64,000 nucleotides of DNA. Origin: Bradyrhizobium algeriense. GTDB lineage: Bacteria; Pseudomonadota; Alphaproteobacteria; Rhizobiales; Xanthobacteraceae. Below the pieces are notes generated by a model. The model saw only the letters and a list, made by a program, of their open reading frames with translations, made no database searches and was not told where the DNA came from. Where the stretch lies: assembly GCF_003062295.1 (NCBI RefSeq), contig NZ_PYCN01000007.1, forward strand, positions 186,001 to 250,000, read 5' to 3'. Of this stretch, positions 35,106 to 43,950 are shown piece after piece (position 1 is the first letter of the stretch; the number at the start of each line of letters is the position of its first letter). The translations under genes and the position numbers were made by a program.

Positions 35106-35857
35106 GATCCGGTTTTCACGGCCAGACCGCCGAAACGGCGTTCCCGTCTGGCGTATTCGGCAATGGCGCTTTCGAGCGCGGCCTTGTCGAAATCCGGCCA
35201 GTGGATCGGCACGAAAACGAGTTCGCTATAGGCCGCCTGCCACATCAGGAAGTTCGACAGCCGCTGCTCACCGCTGGTGCGGATGATCAGGTCGGGATCG
35301 GGAAGATCAGGCGCATCGAGATAGCGGCCGAGCGCATCGGCGTCGATCGATGCCGGATCACGCTTGCCCTCCGCCACTTCGCGCGCCAGCCGCTGCGCAG
35401 CGCCGGCGATTTCCTGGCGCGATCCGTAATTGAAGGCGACGACGAGATTGAGCTTGGTGTTGGCCCGGGTCAGTTCCTCGGCTTCATTCAAGAGCGTGCA
35501 GATATCGGGCTCCAGCCCTTCCCGCTCCCCGATCACACGCACCCGCACGCCGTCGCGATGCAGCGTCGCCAGATCGTTGCGGATGAAGCGGCGGAGCAGT
35601 CCGAACAGATCGCCGATTTCGGTCGCCGGCCGGGACCAGTTCTCGGAGCTGAACGAAAAGATCGTCAGGTAAAGCACGCCGAGTTCATGGGCGGCGCGAA
35701 CGACGCGGCGCAGCGCATCGACGCCACGGCGATGGCCTTCGGCGCGCGGCAAGCCGCGCGCTGCCGCCCAGCGCCCGTTTCCGTCCATGATGATCGCCAC
35801 ATGCAACGGGACGGATCGATCCGGTCCTTCCGTAGCGGGGGCGGCGGCGTTCGGCAT
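35102..35857 (-). CDS. uppS: undecaprenyl (isoprenyl) diphosphate synthase
   Basis: Cis-prenyltransferase that makes the C55 carrier lipid for peptidoglycan and LPS. The 251-residue protein has HVAIIMDGNGRWA with the catalytic Asp25, GHRRGVDALRRVV, FSFSSENWSRP, and DPDLIIRTSGEQRLSNFLMW with SELVFVPIHWPDF. The start at 35857 is used; a frame to 35905 would overlap frr. Confidence 0.96.
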   Translation of the reverse strand: MPNAAAPATEGPDRSVPLHVAIIMDGNGRWAAARGLPRAEGHRRGVDALRRVVRAAHELGVLYLTIFSFSSENWSRPATEIGDLFGLLRRFIRNDLATLHRDGVRVRVIGEREGLEPDICTLLNEAEELTRANTKLNLVVAFNYGSRQEIAGAAQRLAREVAEGKRDPASIDADALGRYLDAPDLPDPDLIIRTSGEQRLSNFLMWQAAYSELVFVPIHWPDFDKAALESAIAEYARRERRFGGLAVKTGS

Positions 35858-35901
35858 TATCAGAATTCCAGGACCAATCTCGACTCTTGTGTACGTTGCC
35901 G

Positions 35902-36465
35902 TCAAACGGTGAGGATTTCCTTTTCCTTCGCCGCAAGCAACTGATCGATTTCCGCAATCGTTCCGTCGGTCGCCTTTTGCACCTCGTTGGCGAGCCGCTC
36001 CTGATCGTCTTCGGAAATCTCGTGATTCTTCTCGAGCTTCTTGACGATATCCAGCCCGTCGCGACGGACATGGCGGACCGCCACCTTGGCGGCTTCCGCA
36101 TATTTATGCGCGACTTTCACCAGTTCCTTGCGCCGCTCCTCGTTGAGCTCGGGAATCCGCAAGCGCAGCACCTGCCCTTCGGTCGCGGGCGACAGGCCGA
36201 GGTTGGAATCGACGATCGCCTTTTCCACCGCCTTCACCATCGACTTGTCCCATACCTGCACGGAGAGCAGGCGCGGCTCGGGCACGCTGACGGTCGCAAG
36301 CTGGTTGAGCGGCATGTGCGAGCCGTAAGCCTCGACCTGCACCGGCTCCAGCATGGATGCCGCCGCGCGGCCGGTCCGCAGTCCGCCCAGCTCGTGCTTG
36401 AGCGAGTGGGTGGCGCCTTGCATACGGCGCTTCAATTCGTTGATGTCAAAACCGGGCGTGGGCAT
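35902..36465 (-). CDS. frr: ribosome recycling factor
   Basis: Splits the post-termination ribosome with EF-G. The 187-residue protein has the two-domain RRF pattern: a long three-helix bundle (FDINELKRRMQGATHSLKHE..LRTGRAA) and LRLRIPELNEERRKELVKV. The length is normal (about 185). The start at 36465 has GGAGGGGAG upstream. It follows pyrH by 71 bases. Confidence 0.96.
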   Translation of the reverse strand: MPTPGFDINELKRRMQGATHSLKHELGGLRTGRAAASMLEPVQVEAYGSHMPLNQLATVSVPEPRLLSVQVWDKSMVKAVEKAIVDSNLGLSPATEGQVLRLRIPELNEERRKELVKVAHKYAEAAKVAVRHVRRDGLDIVKKLEKNHEISEDDQERLANEVQKATDGTIAEIDQLLAAKEKEILTV

Positions 36466-36536
36466 AACGCTCTCCCCTCCATAGAAACCAGCCGCCGGCA
36501 TCTCAAAAGCCTGCGGTTCGAAGCAGCACTGGCGTA

Positions 36537-37253
36537 TCAGCCGGCGACCACCGTGCCATGGCCGGTCCCGCGCAGGATCGCGCCGATCGAACCCGGCTCG
36601 GCGATCGAGAATACGATGATAGGCAGTGACGTCTCGCGGGCAAGCGCGAATGCAGTCGCATCCATCACCTTGTAGTCGCCGGCAATCGCCTGCGAATGCG
36701 TCAGGCGATCGAACCGCTTGGCCTGCGGGTCCTTTTTGGGATCGGCGCTGTAAACGCCGTCGACATTGGTGGCCTTGAGCACGGCCTGGGCCCCGATCTC
36801 GGCCGCCCGCAACACCGCTGTGGTGTCGGTGGTGAAGAACGGATTGCCGGTTCCACCGCCGAGCAGGACGATTCGGCCCTCGGAAAGGTATTTGTGCGCT
36901 GCACTGCGGGTGAACAGCTCGGAAATCTCGGGCATCACGAACGCCGACAGGGTCCGCGCCGGCGTCCCCTTGCGCTCGATCGCGGCCTCCAGCGCCAGGC
37001 AGTTCATCACGGTGGCGAGCATGCCCATGGTGTCGCCGGTCGGGCGCGACACGCCGCGCGAGGAAACTTCGACGCCGCGAACGATATTGCCGCCGCCGAT
37101 CACGACGGCCACCTCGATACCGAGCTTCTTGGCCGCGATCAGATCGTCGGCAATGCGGTCAACGGTAGGCTGGTCGATGCCGAAGGAGTGGCTGCCTGCG
37201 AGATACTCGCCCGAGAGCTTGATCACGATGCGACGATAGACCGGCTCAGCCAT
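36537..37253 (-). CDS. pyrH: UMP kinase
   Basis: Phosphorylates UMP to UDP; a hexameric amino-acid-kinase-fold enzyme. The 238-residue protein has YRRIVIKLSGEYLAG, VAVVIGGGNIVRG, the DTMGM motif in PTGDTMGMLATVMN, LGGGTGNPFFTTDT and NVDGVYSADPKKDP. It is in the conserved order tsf-pyrH-frr. Confidence 0.97.
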   Translation of the reverse strand: MAEPVYRRIVIKLSGEYLAGSHSFGIDQPTVDRIADDLIAAKKLGIEVAVVIGGGNIVRGVEVSSRGVSRPTGDTMGMLATVMNCLALEAAIERKGTPARTLSAFVMPEISELFTRSAAHKYLSEGRIVLLGGGTGNPFFTTDTTAVLRAAEIGAQAVLKATNVDGVYSADPKKDPQAKRFDRLTHSQAIAGDYKVMDATAFALARETSLPIIVFSIAEPGSIGAILRGTGHGTVVAG

Positions 37254-37324
37254 TGCTTATCGCTTCCTTGTCCCGCGCAGGTGACTTCCGGCGCGCTGGC
37301 GCCGGAAGGTTTTGACCGCAGCGG

Positions 37325-38251
37325 TTACTTCTTGCCGCTGGCCGCCGCGACCTCGGCTGCGAAATCGGATTCCTGCTTTTCGATTCCCTCACCGAGAGCA
37401 TAGCGCACAAATCCGGCAATCTTCACCGGCGCACCGATTTTGCCTTCGGCTTCCTTGACCGCCTGGGCGACCGACTTGCCCTTTTCGTCATGGATGAACG
37501 CCTGCTCCAGCAGGCAGACTTCCTTGTAATAGGTCTTCAGGCCGGACTCGACGATCTTCTCGATCACGTTCTCCGGCTTGCCCTGCTGGCGATATTTGTC
37601 GGCCAGCACGTCCTTTTCGCGCGTCACGATCGCCGGATCGAGGCCGGACGGATCCAGCGCCTGCGGATTGGTCGCAGCCACATGCATGGCCAGCTGACGG
37701 CCGAGATGGGTGAGCTCATCGGTCTTGCCGGCGGATTCCAGCGCGACCAGCACGCCCATCTTGCCGGCGCCATCGATCACGGCGCCATGGACATAGCTCG
37801 ACACCACGCCCTGGCTGACTTCGAGTGAAGTCGCGCGGCGCAGCGACATGTTCTCGCCGATGGTCGCAATCGCGTCCGAAATCGCGGTCTCGACGGTGAC
37901 GCTGCCGACCTTGGCCGCCTTGATCGTCTCGACATCGGCGCCGTTGTGCAGCGCGACCTGCGCGATCATCTTGACGAGGCCCTGGAACTGCTCGTTGCGG
38001 GCAACGAAATCGGTTTCCGAATTGACTTCGACCACGACGCCCTTGGCGCCCGACGTGACCGCGCCGATCAGGCCTTCCGCCGCGACGCGGCCGGCCTTCT
38101 TGGCAGCCTTCGACAGACCCTTCTTGCGCAGCCAATCCTGCGCGGCCGTCATGTCGCCCGCGGTTTCGGTGAGCGCTGCCTTGCAGTCCATCATGCCTGC
38201 GCCGGTCGACTCGCGCAGTTCCTTGACCATCGCCGCAGTGATCGTTGCCAT
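37325..38251 (-). CDS. tsf: elongation factor Ts
   Basis: Guanine nucleotide exchange factor of EF-Tu. The 308-residue protein has the N-terminal UBA-like part VKELRESTGAGMMDCKAALT, the TDFVARN motif in EVNSETDFVARNEQFQ, and a core and coiled-coil domain (EKIVESGLKTYYKEVCLLEQ). The length is normal for alphaproteobacteria. It follows rpsB. Confidence 0.97.
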   Translation of the reverse strand: MATITAAMVKELRESTGAGMMDCKAALTETAGDMTAAQDWLRKKGLSKAAKKAGRVAAEGLIGAVTSGAKGVVVEVNSETDFVARNEQFQGLVKMIAQVALHNGADVETIKAAKVGSVTVETAISDAIATIGENMSLRRATSLEVSQGVVSSYVHGAVIDGAGKMGVLVALESAGKTDELTHLGRQLAMHVAATNPQALDPSGLDPAIVTREKDVLADKYRQQGKPENVIEKIVESGLKTYYKEVCLLEQAFIHDEKGKSVAQAVKEAEGKIGAPVKIAGFVRYALGEGIEKQESDFAAEVAAASGKK

Positions 38252-38385
38252 CGTCGAATATCCTTCTTGCCTGTTGGCCGCGGGCGCGGCGCACGCTTTG
38301 CGCCGTGCCGCCGTCAGCTACAGGGAATGTCGTAATCTGGGGAGCAGAACCGGTGGCCGGAAGACCCGGCCACGCGGCGTACCGA

Positions 38386-39384
38386 TTATTCCGCTTCCGC
38401 GGTCAGCGTCTTGGCCTGGGCAACCCAGGCATCGGCGCGGCTCGGAAGACCAACCTCTTCGCCGATCTTGTGCGCGGTATCGTGGTCGAGTTCGGCGAGC
38501 TGCCAGTAGTGGAAGATGCCGAGGTCGTTGAGCTTCTTCTCGATCGCACCCGACACGCCGGTGAGCTTCTTGAGGTTGTCGGCGGTGCCGCGCGGACCGG
38601 CCAGCCCCTGGAAGCCGGTCGGCTGGGCAGCGGCCGGAATTTCCTCGCGGGCCGGCTGAGCGGAGGCGCCGATGTCGATGCCGTGGTCGCCCTGGGCGCG
38701 CGAGATGCCGTCGATGGCGGCGCGGGCCACCAGGTCGCAATACAGCGAGATGGCGCGGCCGGCGTCGTCATTGCCCGGCACCACGAAGGTGATGCCCTTG
38801 GGGTCGGAGTTGGTATCGACGATCGCGGCAACGGGAATGTTGAGCCGCTGCGCTTCCTGGATCGCGATGTCTTCCTTGTTGGTGTCGATCACGAAGATCA
38901 TGTCGGGAAGACCGCCCATGTCCTTGATGCCGCCGAGCGAACGGTCGAGCTTGTCGCGCTCGCGCTGCAGCGTCAGCCGCTCCTTCTTGGTGTAGGAGGA
39001 GGCCTCGCCGGACGAGAGCACTTCATCGAGGTGACGCAGGCGCTTGATCGAGCCCGAGATCGTCTTCCAGTTGGTCAGCGTGCCGCCGAGCCAGCGCGAA
39101 TTGACGAAATACTGCGCCGAGCGCTTGGCCGCTTCGGCAACACCGTCCTGCGCCTGGCGCTTGGTGCCGACGAACAGGATGCGGCCGCCCTTGGCGACGG
39201 TGTCGCTTACCGCCTTCAGCGCGGTGTGCAGCATCGGCACGGTCTGGGCGAGATCGATGATGTGGATGTTGTTGCGGGCGCCGAAAATGAACTCCGCCAT
39301 TTTCGGATTCCAGCGGTGCGATTGGTGGCCAAAGTGCACGCCAGCTTCAAGCAGCTGACGCATAGAAAAATCGGGTAGCGACAT
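38386..39384 (-). CDS. rpsB: 30S ribosomal protein S2 with C-terminal extension
   Basis: Ribosomal protein of the small subunit back. The S2 core (about 1-235) starts MSLPDFSMRQLLEAGVHFGH and contains FIFGARNNIHIIDLAQT and GGTLTNWKTI. The 332-residue product is about 90 longer than E. coli S2. The extra part has a linker rich in Ala/Pro/Glu and a helix-hairpin-helix-like domain (LKKLTGVSGAIEKKLNDLGI then FHYWQLAEL). Such tails are seen in other alphaproteobacterial S2 proteins. The start at 39384 is the family start. Confidence 0.96.
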   Translation of the reverse strand: MSLPDFSMRQLLEAGVHFGHQSHRWNPKMAEFIFGARNNIHIIDLAQTVPMLHTALKAVSDTVAKGGRILFVGTKRQAQDGVAEAAKRSAQYFVNSRWLGGTLTNWKTISGSIKRLRHLDEVLSSGEASSYTKKERLTLQRERDKLDRSLGGIKDMGGLPDMIFVIDTNKEDIAIQEAQRLNIPVAAIVDTNSDPKGITFVVPGNDDAGRAISLYCDLVARAAIDGISRAQGDHGIDIGASAQPAREEIPAAAQPTGFQGLAGPRGTADNLKKLTGVSGAIEKKLNDLGIFHYWQLAELDHDTAHKIGEEVGLPSRADAWVAQAKTLTAEAE

Positions 39385-39695
39385 AGTGATGATTCTCCGG
39401 TTGGTTCCTCCGGAAACGTGTGAGCAAACGAGCCTTATGGCCCGGCTGCCACCGGACGGCCTTTTGAGCCATGTTTCCGTGTGAGATGGCGCGGTGTATA
39501 GCCGGATTCCAGCCAGAAGCAAGGAAATAAGGCCGGTTTCCAGGCCCCGCGCCTGCCAATTGGACCGGTGGCCTCAGGTGCCGGCGGGGGCGCTCGAAAA
39601 TGCCCGGAACGGCCCCTATCCCGGCTTAACAGGCCCAAAAGCGGACCTAAGACCGGGCTTTCTGCATAATGGTATCCAGATTATACCCCAAACGC
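39385..39695. other. intergenic region between rpsB and lysR-type gene
   Basis: 311 bases between divergent genes. It should contain the rpsB promoter and leader. At its right end lies the LysR-type palindrome 39664-39686. No small gene was seen. Confidence 0.6.
39664..39686. promoter_or_regulatory. LysR-type operator, autoregulatory
   Basis: GCATAAT-N9-ATTATAC, 10 bases before the lysR-type start. It shares GCATAAT and CAGATTAT with the site at 40606-40629. Confidence 0.6.
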
Positions 39696-40595
39696 ATGAA
39701 CCTACAGGACATTGAAGCCTTTGTGGCGGTCGCCGAAGCGGGCTCCGTCAACCGCGCTGCCGCTCGGCTCAATCTGACCCAGCCGGCGACAACCCGGCGC
39801 ATCCAGAATTTCGAGGCCGCCATCGGCGGCGCCCCCCTGTTCAACCGGGCCGTGAAGCCTGCAGCATTGACCTCGCTGGGCAGCCACGTGCTGGAGCGCT
39901 GCAGGCGGGTGCTCACAGCGGTGTCGGAACTGGAAGCCTGCACCGCGAAGGCCGCGGATCCCGCGGGCCATTTGAAAGCAGGCGTCGCGCACGGGCTGGG
40001 CGATATTGTCATGACCACGCCGCTCGATGCGGTTCGGCGCACGTTCCCGCGGATCCGGTTACAGATCAGTTCGCACTGGAGCACATTTCTCATCGAGGAT
40101 GTCCGCAGCGGCGGACTCGATTGCGCGATTGGTCTGCTGACCGAAGCGCATACGGTCCCAGCGGGCGTGAGCGCCATTGCGCTGGGCCCCGAACAAGTCG
40201 TCATCGTTGCGCCGGCCAGGCCGCCGGCAAAGCCCGGTGGCCATCCCTGGCGGCTGCGCGATCTCGCCGACAAGGAGTGGTTTCTGAATCCGCCGGGGTG
40301 CGGCTGCCGTGCCGCTCTGGTGAAAGCATTCGACAGGCTGCAGCTTCCCCTTCACATCGCGGCTGAGGTCTTTGGCGAGGACCTTCAACTGTCGCTGCTT
40401 ACCCAAAGCGGCGGCTTGGGTTTGGTGCCGCGGCGCCTGTTCGAGCACAGCCCGCATCGTCAAGCGTTGCAGATCCTGGACGTACCGGACTTCATTCTAC
40501 CGGCGACCGTCACTTTGATCCGCAGCGCCTCGCCGGGTCGCTTCGATCCCGCGCTCGAATTGCTCGAGGGCGAGCTCCGGGCCAAACTCGACTAG
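39696..40595 (+). CDS. LysR family transcriptional regulator
   Basis: 299-residue regulator with an N-terminal winged helix (MNLQDIEAFVAVAEAGSVNR, AAARLNLTQPATTRRIQNFE) and a C-terminal periplasmic-binding-like effector domain (about 90-295). The start at 39696 is the family start; upstream codons extend into the operator. The effector pocket has a Cys-Gly-Cys near PPGCGCRAALVKAF, which is unusual. The palindromes before itself and before the ABM-domain gene suggest that it controls both. Confidence 0.92.
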   Translation: MNLQDIEAFVAVAEAGSVNRAAARLNLTQPATTRRIQNFEAAIGGAPLFNRAVKPAALTSLGSHVLERCRRVLTAVSELEACTAKAADPAGHLKAGVAHGLGDIVMTTPLDAVRRTFPRIRLQISSHWSTFLIEDVRSGGLDCAIGLLTEAHTVPAGVSAIALGPEQVVIVAPARPPAKPGGHPWRLRDLADKEWFLNPPGCGCRAALVKAFDRLQLPLHIAAEVFGEDLQLSLLTQSGGLGLVPRRLFEHSPHRQALQILDVPDFILPATVTLIRSASPGRFDPALELLEGELRAKLD

Positions 40596-40605
40596 TTATC
40601 TGCTC

Positions 40606-40629
40606 GCATAATCATAATACAGATTATGC
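40606..40629. promoter_or_regulatory. LysR-type operator before ABM-domain gene
   Basis: GCATAAT-N10-ATTATGC, a 7-base inverted repeat 79 bases before the ABM-domain gene at 40708. It closely matches the site 39664-39686, so the LysR-type protein may act here. Confidence 0.6.
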
Positions 40630-40707
40630 ATTTGATTTATTTTGCAGGCGATCGCAGGTTCACCAGACAGATCGATTTTGGGTCCGGTCAGAACAGGAAG
40701 CTCGCCG

Positions 40708-41043
40708 ATGATCGTTACGGTGTTTCGAACCCGGATGAACCCCGGAGTTCAGGATGAATATGGTCCGATGGCGAAGCAGATGAGCAAACTGGCTCAAACG
40801 GTCCCGGGTTACATTTCGCACAAGGGCTTCGTCGCCGAAGACGGAGAACGCGTGACCATCGTTGAATTCGAGTCCGAGGAGGCTTTGCGCGCCTGGCAAG
40901 TCCATCCCGAACACGGCAAGGCCAAGCGGCGCGGCATCGAGAGTTTTTTTAGCGACTACAAGTTTCAGATCTGCAGCGTGATCCGCGGTCGGTCATGGAC
41001 GACGAAGCGCGAGGCGAAGGCCGAGGGAGGAATCTCTGCGTGA
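40708..41043 (+). CDS. antibiotic biosynthesis monooxygenase (ABM) domain protein
   Basis: 111-residue dimeric alpha+beta ferredoxin-like protein. It begins MIVTVFRTRMNPGVQDEYGP and contains the ABM-type sequence VPGYISHKGFVAEDGERVTI and FESEEALRAWQVHPEH. AGGAAG lies seven bases before the ATG, so longer starts are rejected. Family members are small cofactorless oxygenases or quinone-related enzymes; no substrate can be assigned. A His in HPEHGKAKRRG is a possible active-site residue. Confidence 0.85.
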   Translation: MIVTVFRTRMNPGVQDEYGPMAKQMSKLAQTVPGYISHKGFVAEDGERVTIVEFESEEALRAWQVHPEHGKAKRRGIESFFSDYKFQICSVIRGRSWTTKREAKAEGGISA

Positions 41044-41156
41044 TCGTACCGCCCACGCTGCTGAGATAGAGGGGATGACGATTCGAAGAAAAGTCATCGC
41101 ACTCTAGCTAGGCCCGCCTGCATTACGCGCCATCGACGAAAAGACGCGACAAGGCC

Positions 41157-41277
41157 CTACAGGCTCTGGGCGTCAGCCACGCTGGACATCGGGCCCGCAA
41201 CCTGCGGCGCGGCCTTGAAGCGGAAACGGCGGAAAGCTTCATGTCCAACCCGGCCAGACCCGGCGATCTGGCCCCGT
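41157..41277 (-). pseudogene. short fragment resembling the dnaE 3' end
   Basis: On the minus strand a frame closed by TAG at 41157-41159 reads FKAAPQVAGPMSSVADAQSL, similar to the DnaE C-terminus in this window (FKVSPQIAGAIKAVAGVVDV, then QTL). DNA around 41192-41220 matches 46012-46040 in about 25 of 29 bases, with the stop codons in register. No start codon or longer frame exists. It may be a decayed duplicate or chance. Confidence 0.25.
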
Positions 41278-41283
41278 TAACAA

Positions 41284-43686
41284 TCAGCATCGGGCACCCG
41301 GCGGGCACCCCCTAGCCGCCGCCGGAGGCGCCGGACGCGCCGCTGGTGGCGGAGCAGCCATCCGGGGCGGCGGCGGGGGTGGTGCGGCCATCCTTGGTGG
41401 AGGCGACGGCGCGGCCATCCGCGGGGGTGGCGCGGGCGGTGCGGCCATCCGCGGAGGTGGCGGGGGTGGTGCGGCCATCCTTGGCGGCGGCGGCGCGGCC
41501 ATACGTGGAGGTGGCGGAGACGGCGCGGCCATCCTCGGTGCAGGCGGCGGCGCGGCCATCCGCGGCGGCGGAGGGGCCGGAGCGATGCGGGCCGCCGGTG
41601 GTGGCGGCGGCCTTGCCGCCTGTACAGCCGACGGCGGCGGGGCCCGCCGCAATTCCGGCTGCAGTTGAGGTCTCGGAGCGACGGTAGCGCTCGGCTTCGG
41701 CGGCGCCGCGGCGCTGGGTGGCGGCGCGGCCACCCTTGGCTGCTGGCCAGCCGGAGCCGTCGCCCCGATGGCGGGCCTGGAGCCGGTAGCCGCGCTGGGT
41801 GCAGCCGGTGCGGCCGATCCCGGACGGGGCGCGCCCGGCGCAAGCCGTGCGTTCGGATTCACGGCCCCCGGTGATACCGCAGCACTTGGAGGCGCGGGCG
41901 GCGCGCCCCTGGCGCCTGGAACCGGCAGGGCGTTGATCCTCGGCGAGGGCTGTGTCGAAGGCGACGTGCCTGGCGGCGCGTTCACCGGCTGCGTCGCGTT
42001 CGGCCTCCCGGTCGGTCCCGCGGGAGCGCCGGGCAAACCAGTTCTCACGGCAGGATTGATCGTAGCGCTCGGCGGTACCGGCGCTCTGCCCTGCTGAATC
42101 AGCGTCGCCCTCTGCGCGACGGCAGGCGGCAATGTCGGCGTGGCGCCACCACGCTGCGCCGGCGCAACTGTCGCCTCCGGGGCGCCGGGGCGTCCAACAG
42201 GTCTGGCGCCAGGCCCGGCCGCCGGCAAAGGCGTTTGCGGCCTGTTGATCACGTTGTTGATGACGGCCCTGTTGTGAATGTTCGCAAAGATGATGTTGTT
42301 CGGCGGCGGCGCCACATAGCGCGGCGGCCTCACATAGACCGGTATCGGCACAAAGATCGGCTGCGGCAGGATGAACAGCCCGATCGGTGGCGGCGGCGGC
42401 TCCAGTATCACGAAATCATCCGGCGGCGGCGGCAGGTAGTAGACCGGCGGCGGAGGCGGCGGGACAAAATCGAACTCGGGATCGCCGAAGGCCAGCACCG
42501 GCCGATCGATATAGATGAACTCTTCCGGTGGCGGCGGCGGCACGTCGTAGTCGATGACATCAAATGTCGGCGGCGGCTCGATCGGCGCGGTGAGAATGGC
42601 AAGGCGGCGGCGCGCGTCGGCGGCGTGAGGCCCGCGTGGATAGCGTTGCAGATACGACCAATAGGCGTTCGGCGTGTCGGTGCGGTAGGTGCGGCGCCAC
42701 GTGATCGCTTCGCGCCGCGCCGCCGCGATCGCCCTCACCCGCTTCGCCATCGGATCGTCGGGATAGGCGGCGAGAAAATCCTCATAGGCCGGCAGCGTGT
42801 CGCGCTCCAGCACCGCGGCGTAGGCGTCCTGCACGCCGAGATCGCGGATCGGCTTGCTGCGGACGGCGGCGACCTGGTCCGGCGGCGTAGCTGCGGCTGC
42901 GGGCGCATCCGGTGCGCGCTCGAAGAACGTGAAGGCCGCGTCGACCTTCTGGCTGTCCCAGGGCACCTGCGCGCCCTTGCTCGCCTCGTTGACGCGAAGC
43001 CGCACGCGGTTGAAAACCTCCGGCAGCGGCAATCCGCCGGTCCGGATCATCTCGGCCAGCGACTGGGCGTAGATGCCGTACGGTCCCTGCTCGGCCGGCG
43101 CGACCGTTCCGGGCGCCGCGTTGAATGCGATCAGCATGTGCGGGTCCGCCTCGACCAAAGCGAGACCGCTTGCGATTTGTCCGTTGACGAAAGGCTGTTG
43201 CCGTGCCGCGTCCAGCACAACGATGCCGGCCTTCAGCGGCAGCGAGGCGAGCTGGCGGATGTAGTCCCCGGTCCGCAGCGCCTCGATCGGCACGTCGGTA
43301 TCGCGGTTGATCGCGGAATCGACCGGCACGAAATAGTTCTCGCCCGCCAGTTGCAGCCCGTAGCCGGCCAGGTACACCATCGCGACCGTGTCCGGCCCCG
43401 AGGTTTCGGCTTTCTGGATGAAGTCGCGGAAACTCTTGCGCAGCGTGTCGCCATCGAGATCGCGGGCGCCGATCACGTCAAAGCCGGCCGCCTGCAAGGT
43501 CTGCGCGATCAGGCCGGCATCGTTGGCCGCGGTCGCCAACGGCGATTTCGCATAGGCGGCGTTGCCGACCACCAGCGCAATGCGCTTTTCCGGCTGCTGC
43601 GCTGCGGCGATGTTCAAATGTCCCGCCAGTCCGGACATTGCAACGAGACACACCGAAAGGATCGACAAACTTCTTGCTAACCGCAT
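41284..43686 (-). CDS. caspase-fold (peptidase C14-like) protein lacking catalytic residues
   Basis: 800-residue secreted protein. A signal peptide (to about residue 29, NIAAAQ) precedes a caspase p20-like domain (about 34-260) that begins EKRIALVVGNAAYAKSPL. Where active members have the catalytic His (SGHG) it has AGYG (Tyr109), and where they have Cys (DACR) it has DAAR (Ala161). Two short repeats follow (YEDFLAAYPDDPMAKRVRAI and YWSYLQRYPRGPHAADARRR), then a very long Pro-rich region with PPPPPRMAAP repeats. It is therefore probably a pseudo-protease that acts as a binding or scaffold protein in the periplasm. The start at 43686 is the signal-peptide start. Confidence 0.85.
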   Translation of the reverse strand: MRLARSLSILSVCLVAMSGLAGHLNIAAAQQPEKRIALVVGNAAYAKSPLATAANDAGLIAQTLQAAGFDVIGARDLDGDTLRKSFRDFIQKAETSGPDTVAMVYLAGYGLQLAGENYFVPVDSAINRDTDVPIEALRTGDYIRQLASLPLKAGIVVLDAARQQPFVNGQIASGLALVEADPHMLIAFNAAPGTVAPAEQGPYGIYAQSLAEMIRTGGLPLPEVFNRVRLRVNEASKGAQVPWDSQKVDAAFTFFERAPDAPAAAATPPDQVAAVRSKPIRDLGVQDAYAAVLERDTLPAYEDFLAAYPDDPMAKRVRAIAAARREAITWRRTYRTDTPNAYWSYLQRYPRGPHAADARRRLAILTAPIEPPPTFDVIDYDVPPPPPEEFIYIDRPVLAFGDPEFDFVPPPPPPVYYLPPPPDDFVILEPPPPPIGLFILPQPIFVPIPVYVRPPRYVAPPPNNIIFANIHNRAVINNVINRPQTPLPAAGPGARPVGRPGAPEATVAPAQRGGATPTLPPAVAQRATLIQQGRAPVPPSATINPAVRTGLPGAPAGPTGRPNATQPVNAPPGTSPSTQPSPRINALPVPGARGAPPAPPSAAVSPGAVNPNARLAPGAPRPGSAAPAAPSAATGSRPAIGATAPAGQQPRVAAPPPSAAAPPKPSATVAPRPQLQPELRRAPPPSAVQAARPPPPPAARIAPAPPPPRMAAPPPAPRMAAPSPPPPRMAAPPPPRMAAPPPPPPRMAAPPAPPPRMAAPSPPPRMAAPPPPPPRMAAPPPAARPAPPAAARGCPPGARC
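41330..41590 (-). repeat. Pro-rich tandem repeats at the 3' end of the caspase-like gene
   Basis: GC-rich units coding P-P-P-P-x-R-M-A-A-P repeat about nine times. Units vary in length and may recombine. Confidence 0.7.
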
Positions 43687-43950
43687 GGTTTCCACCCTGT
43701 CGCCGCCCAAGCGCCGCATGGAACGCGCGTTAAGCTGAACATGTCTTGAACAAATGCGCTCTCAGCAAGGCATGACGCGGTCAAATCACGCCTTGTGTCC
43801 CCGCCCCGCCCGGTTCCTGCACCGAAATTCGCATTGTCGCGGCCGCCCGGCGGGCGTATCCTCTTGCCTAAATCGTGTTCGCCCGCATCGTGAGGCGGCT
43901 GCGCGAGTTCCTCCCGATGTGCGGTTTGCCCATGCAATGGAGGAACTGCC

